Positions 59,640 to 64,000 of a stretch of DNA of 64,000 nt are shown here, one piece after another. Both the position numbers and the translations under genes were made by a program. Source of the DNA: Ophiocordyceps camponoti-saundersi (nom. inval.). Its lineage: Eukaryota; Ascomycota; Sordariomycetes; Hypocreales; Ophiocordycipitaceae. The notes beneath the pieces were generated by a model. That model ran no database searches. It had not been told where the DNA came from and saw only the letters and a list, made by a program, of their open reading frames with translations. Location: contig PDHQ01000073.1 of NCBI GenBank assembly GCA_003339415.1, positions 17,457-81,456 of the forward strand, given 5' to 3'. Within the stretch, counting starts at the first letter, position 1. The number at the start of each line of letters is the position of its first letter.

Positions 59640-62480
59640 TTATCTATATCTTAGTTTAAAGAGCGGAAATTAAGTTTTATATTTCGTTAATATAAGTATA
59701 AAAAGATAAGGAGATTAATTATATTATATATAATAATAACTATATATTAGAGATAATAAGTATTTATCCCCTAAAAGATAAGAAAAAAAGTTAATAAGTT
59801 TATCTCTTAAAGATAAGAAAGGTAATATATAGCGCTTTAGGTAAACGAAAAAGACACGTTTTATTTATATCTTAGTTTAAGAAGCGGAAATTAAGTTTTA
59901 TATTTTATTAACGTAAGTATAAAAAGATAAGGAGATTAACTATATTATATAAAATAATAATAATATACTTAAAATAATAAGTATTTATCCCTTAAGAGAT
60001 AAGAAAAGTAGTTAATAAGTTTATCCCTTAAGGGATAAGAAAAGTAATTAATAAGTTTATCTCTTAAGAAATAAGAAAAATAGTTAATAAGTTTATCTTT
60101 TAAAAAATAAAAAAAGTAGTTAATAAGTTTATTCTTTAAGAAATAAGAAAAGTAATTAATAAGTTTATCCCTTAAGGGATAAGAAAAGTAATTAATAAGT
60201 TAGTCTTATAAAAGATAATTAGAGAGAAATAAGCTAACTATTATATATAGCGCTTTAAGTAAACTAAAAAGATATATCTTATCTATATTTTAGTCTAAGG
60301 AGCGGGAGTTAAGTTTTATATTTTATTAATATAGGTACGAAAAGATAAGGAGATTAACTATATTATATAGGATAATAACGATATACCTAAGATAATAAGT
60401 ATTTATCCCCTAAAAGATAAGGAGAGTAGTTAATAAGTTTATCTTTTTAGAGATAAGAAAAGTAGTTAAAAAATTTATTTTTTAAAAGATAAGAAAAGTA
60501 GTTAATAAGTTTATTTTTTAGAAAATAAGAAAAATAGTTAATAAGTTTATCCCTTAAGGGATAAGAAAAGTAGTTAATAAGTTTATCCCTTAAAGGATAA
60601 GAAAAGTAATTAATAAGTTTATTTTTTAAAAGATAAGAAAAGTAGTTAATAAGTTTATCCCTTAAGGGATAAGAAGAGTAGTTAATAAGTTTATTTTTTA
60701 AGGGATAAGAAGAGCAGTTAATAAGTTTATTTTTTAAAAGATAAGAAGAGCTTAAGGGAATAAGAAAAGTAGTTAATAAGTTTATCCCTTAAGGGATAAG
60801 AAAAGCAGTTAATAAGTTTATCCCTTAAGGGATAAGAAAAGCAGTTAATAAGTTTATTTTTTAGGGGATAAGAAGAGTAGTTAATAAGTTTATCCCTTAG
60901 GGGATAAAAAAAGTAATTAATAAGTTTATCTTTTAAGGGATAAAAAAAGCAGTTAATAAGTTTATTTTTTAAGGGATAAGAAAAATATTTAATAAGTTTA
61001 TCTTTTAGGGGATAAGAAAAGTAATTAATAAGTTAGTTTTATAAAAGATAACTAGAGAGAAGTAAGCTAACTATCGCGTATAGCGTTTCGAGTAAACTAA
61101 AAAGACGCGTCTTATTTATATCTTAGTTTAAAAAGCGGGAGTTAAGTCCTATATTTCGTTAATATAAGTACGAAAAGATAAGGAGATTAACTATACTATA
61201 TAAAATAATAACTATATACTAGAAATAATAAATATTTATCCCCTAAAAGATAAGAAGAGGAGTTAATAAGTTTATTTTTTAAAGATAAGAAGGGTAGCAT
61301 ATAAGGCTTTAAGTAAATAAAAGAAACGCGTCTTATTTATATTTTAGTTTAAGAAGCGGAAATTAAGTCTTATATTTTATTAATATAAGTATAAAAAAAT
61401 AAAAAAATTAATTATATTATATAAGATAACGATAATATACTTAAAATAATAAGTATTTATCCCCTAAAAGATAAAGAGAGTAGTTAATAAGTTTATCCCT
61501 TAAAAGATAAAAAGAGTAATTAATAAGTTAGTCTTATAGAAGATAATTAGAGAGAAGTAAGCTAATTATTACGTATAGCGCTTCGGGCAGACTAAAAAGA
61601 TATATCTTATTTATATTTTAATCTAAGGAGCGGGAGTTAAGTTTTATATTTCGTTAATATAAGTGCGAAAAGATAAGGAGATTAACTATATTATATAAAA
61701 TAATAACTATATACTAAAAATAATAAGTATTTATCCCCTAAAAGATAAGAAAAGAAATTAATAGGTTTATCTTTTAAAGATAAGAAAAGTAATTAATAGG
61801 TTTATCCCTTAAGGGATAAGAAAAGTAGTTAATAAGTTTATCCCTTAAGGGATAAGAAAAGCAGTTAATAAGTTTATCCCTTAAGGGATAAAAAAAGTAA
61901 TTAATAAGTTTATCTTTTAAAAAATAAGAAAAGTAGTTAATAAGTTTATCTCTTAAGGGATAAGAAAAGTAGTTAATAAGTTTATCCCTTAAAGGATAAA
62001 AAAAGTAATTAATAAGTTTATCTTTTAGAGGATAAAAAGAGTAGTTAATAAGTTTATTTTTTAGGGGATAAGAAAAGTAGTTAACGGGTTTATCTTTTAA
62101 GGGATAAGAAAAGCAGTTAATAGGTTTATCCCTTAAGGGATAAGAAGAGTAGTTAACGGGTTTATCCCTTAAGGGATAAGAAGAGCAGTTAACGGGTTTA
62201 TCTCTTAGGAGATAAGAAGAGTAGTTAATAAGTTTATCCCCTAAGGGATAAGAAAAGCTTAAGGGGATAAGAAAAGTAGTTAATAAGTTTATCCCTTAAG
62301 AGATAAGAAGAGCAGTTAACGGGTTTATCCCCTAAGGGATAAGAAAAGCAGTTAACGGGTTTATCCCTTAAGGGATAAAAAGAGCAGTTAATAAGTTTAT
62401 CCTTTAGGGGATAAGAAGAGTAGTTAATAAGTTTATCCCTTAGGGGATAAGAAGAGCAGTTACGTAAGTTATTATATATA
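59640..62480. repeat. Higher-order palindromic satellite array, unit B (S4)
   Basis: Same 36-bp palindromic monomer and 180-bp headers as array S3. Headers start near 59,825, 60,240, 61,076, 61,288 and 61,573. The final block (61,740-62,470) is headerless, as in S3. The array is less than half the length of S3, showing copy-number change by unequal exchange or slippage since the duplication, or different starting lengths. A truncated monomer with AAGCTTAAGGG occurs here (60,749 and 62,257) as in S3 (52,717 and 53,491). Confidence 0.93.
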
Positions 62481-62607
62481 ATATAGGAGATAAGAAGAGG
62501 TAATAAAATATACTTAGTTAATAAGATAATTTATATATTATATTATAAAAACTAATTTTTTAGTCCTAAACTTATAGTTTAAATATAAATCTGCCTTTAC
62601 TATAATT
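62481..62607. repeat. Array tail, unit B
   Basis: Second copy of the 130-bp array tail. It ends at AAATCTGCCTTTACTATAA, after which sequence is unlike unit A. Confidence 0.8.
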
Positions 62608-64000
62608 ATAAACTGCTTATTAAAGTATATTTAGCTAAAAGCTATAATATTAATAAACGCTAAGTAATACGCTAAGCGCTTTATCTAATACTAATAGTAG
62701 TTTTATAGCTTTTATTATAAGTTAATCTTTAATTATAATTTAAACTAAATAAGTTACTTTTAATTAACTTTTTACTACTTTATTAAAGTATAAAAGCTAC
62801 TTTTTATTACTTACTACCCTTAAACTAATAATAGTATAAAGTATATAAACTAAAAAATATAAGCTATACTCCGCTATATAATTTTCTTTTTATAATTTAA
62901 TTAGCTATACTACTTATTAATATATTAGCTTACTTTAAATAACTAAGATTTATTTATAATAAGCGTAAATCTTAACTACTTACTTTATAGCTTTAATATA
63001 ACTCTCCTTAACTACTTAATAAAAAGTATTACTTTTTTTTTATTTTTAAAAGGCTAAGCTATAGCGTTTGCTTATTTCCTTTATAATAGCGTTAAATTAA
63101 CGTAAGCTTTTATTATAAAAGCTTAGTAGCGGTAATAAGACTCCTTAAATAAGTCTTGCTAACTTATAGAATAGTTTTAAGTTAGTAACTTTATTTAGCT
63201 TAACTTTATATATATTTAGTTTAACCGCTTATCGAAAAAACTTAATTATTTTAAAAGTAAATATAAGGTAATAGCTATTTTAACGCTACTAATAGTTATT
63301 TTTAATATACTATTTAATATTTACTTTACTATTTATATTAACTTTATAAAATATATAGCTAATAACCTTTTATTATTTTAGTTACTAGCTAACTCTTACT
63401 TAAATCCTCTTTTATATCTCTTTTATAATAACTTATTTTTTAATAAATATAAAGTTAAGGAAATCCTCGCCGCTAAGAATATAAAAGGCTACCGCTTTTA
63501 AAGCGGTATATTTTATTATCTTATCTTTATAAAATAAAAAAGTTATATTACTCTAACTTAAAAGCCGCTTAATAGCTTTAAGCGCTATATAGCTTTTAAC
63601 CGCTTTAAGTTTATATAAAGTAATATATATTTTTATAATAGCTTAAAGTAAACTTAACTATATATTTTTTAAGCTAATCCTCCCTTTTAAGTAATATCTC
63701 CTTACCCTTAAGTAAATATCTTATTACCTCCCCGCCCTTTATTTTCTTTTATCCTTTATTTACTTACTCCTTCTCTCTACTTACTTTAGCTTTAAGCTAA
63801 TATTAGCTTTATCTATCTCCTTATTAAAATCGTTTATAATAATTAAGTAATTAAGGAGGCTATTACGGTATTAATTAGAAATTAATATTAATATTAAGTT
63901 ATAATAAGTATATCTATAAGTAAGAGAGGGTAAGCTATATACTTAAGGAAATATTTATTATAATAATAATAGTAAAATCCTTACTTATTTAACTCCTATA
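62608..64000. other. RIP-decayed sequence right of the duplication
   Basis: Unique within the window and pyrimidine-rich in places (63,660-63,800). It contains GCGCTTT/AAAGCGG patches near 63,490 and 63,590 that are imperfectly complementary. No gene, RNA or terminal repeat recognised. Confidence 0.45.

Larger units (their letters stand above)
54017..62607 (+). repeat. 9-kb tandem duplication, unit B
   Basis: Direct repeat of unit A, with the same order of decayed coding DNA, 31-bp repeats, satellite array and tail. Differences from A are mostly transitions, many of them CG in one copy and TA in the other, plus a 2,577-bp insertion (element and one TA) and a satellite array that is 3.4 kb shorter. 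The junction with unit A shares only ATAAGATT-like microhomology. Confidence 0.85.
1..64000. other. RIP-mutated, AT-rich heterochromatin-like block
   Basis: The whole window is almost free of CA and TG while TA is extremely common and CG, CC and GG remain. That is the product of C-to-T change at CpA on both strands, the hallmark of repeat-induced point mutation in ascomycete fungi. The consequences are visible throughout: ATG has become ATA, CAA/CAG and TGG have become TAA/TAG, and TGA stops are nearly absent. Almost no reading frame of gene length remains open on either strand. The decayed coding frames listed separately were found by reading through TAA and TAG. The degree of depletion implies strong or repeated RIP. 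Species and chromosomal position (centromere, subtelomere or isochore) cannot be decided from this. Confidence 0.93.

Noticed and set aside
1..64000. Mitochondrial or plastid origin, suggested by high AT
   Set aside because: No organellar genes, rRNAs or tRNAs are seen. CG dinucleotides are common while CA/TG are missing, which fits nuclear RIP and not organellar base composition.
1..64000. tRNA or 5S rRNA genes
   Set aside because: No A-box/B-box pair or cloverleaf was recognised. The TGG- and TTCGA-type motifs needed are largely erased, so a RIP-decayed copy could not be excluded but cannot be supported.

Overview
The window looks like a silenced, repeat-packed, AT-rich block of a filamentous ascomycete genome. 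I infer this from the signature of repeat-induced point mutation (RIP). The dinucleotides CA and TG are almost gone from all 64 kb while TA is in great excess and CG, CC and GG survive. Former glutamine and tryptophan codons now read TAA or TAG, and ATG is nearly absent. No intact gene, tRNA or rRNA could be found. What remains are decayed mobile elements, decayed gene families of unknown function, and a large satellite array. The species cannot be named from the sequence.

Layout. 1-3.6 kb: poly-C tract, two decayed reading frames (the first gag-like) and an ATT microsatellite. 7.5-10 kb and 13.7-15.4 kb: two diverged copies of one unknown protein-coding element. 17.0-18.2 kb: another long decayed frame. 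19.9-20.6 kb: the RNase H end of a Ty1/copia polyprotein. 20.8-27.7 kb: four decayed copies of one family, one of them inverted. 31.3-42.9 kb: four copies of a dispersed LTR-like repeat, two small islands of a 36-bp satellite, and a comparatively well preserved unknown reading frame (40.6-41.8 kb).

44.6-62.6 kb is a direct tandem duplication of a unit of about 9 kb. Each unit holds about 3 kb of decayed coding sequence, a run of 31-bp repeats, then a higher-order satellite. The satellite has headers of about 180 bp followed by a variable number of 36-bp monomers, each built around an 18-bp perfect palindrome, TTATCCCTTAAGGGATAA. The second unit was later hit by a 2,575-bp Tc1/mariner element. 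Its TA target duplication, inverted ends and exact empty site in the first unit can all be read directly, and its decayed transposase keeps DNxPAH-like and SPDLNPIE-like motifs.

Two mutation-pattern observations stand out. The few surviving CA/TG dinucleotides lie almost entirely in GCA/TGC. The two copies of the 9-kb unit repeatedly differ by CG-to-TA double changes without visible intermediates. The palindromic satellite with its quantised higher-order structure, embedded in a duplicated mobile-like unit, is the best candidate for something undescribed. All homology statements come from reading by eye and none was tested by a search.
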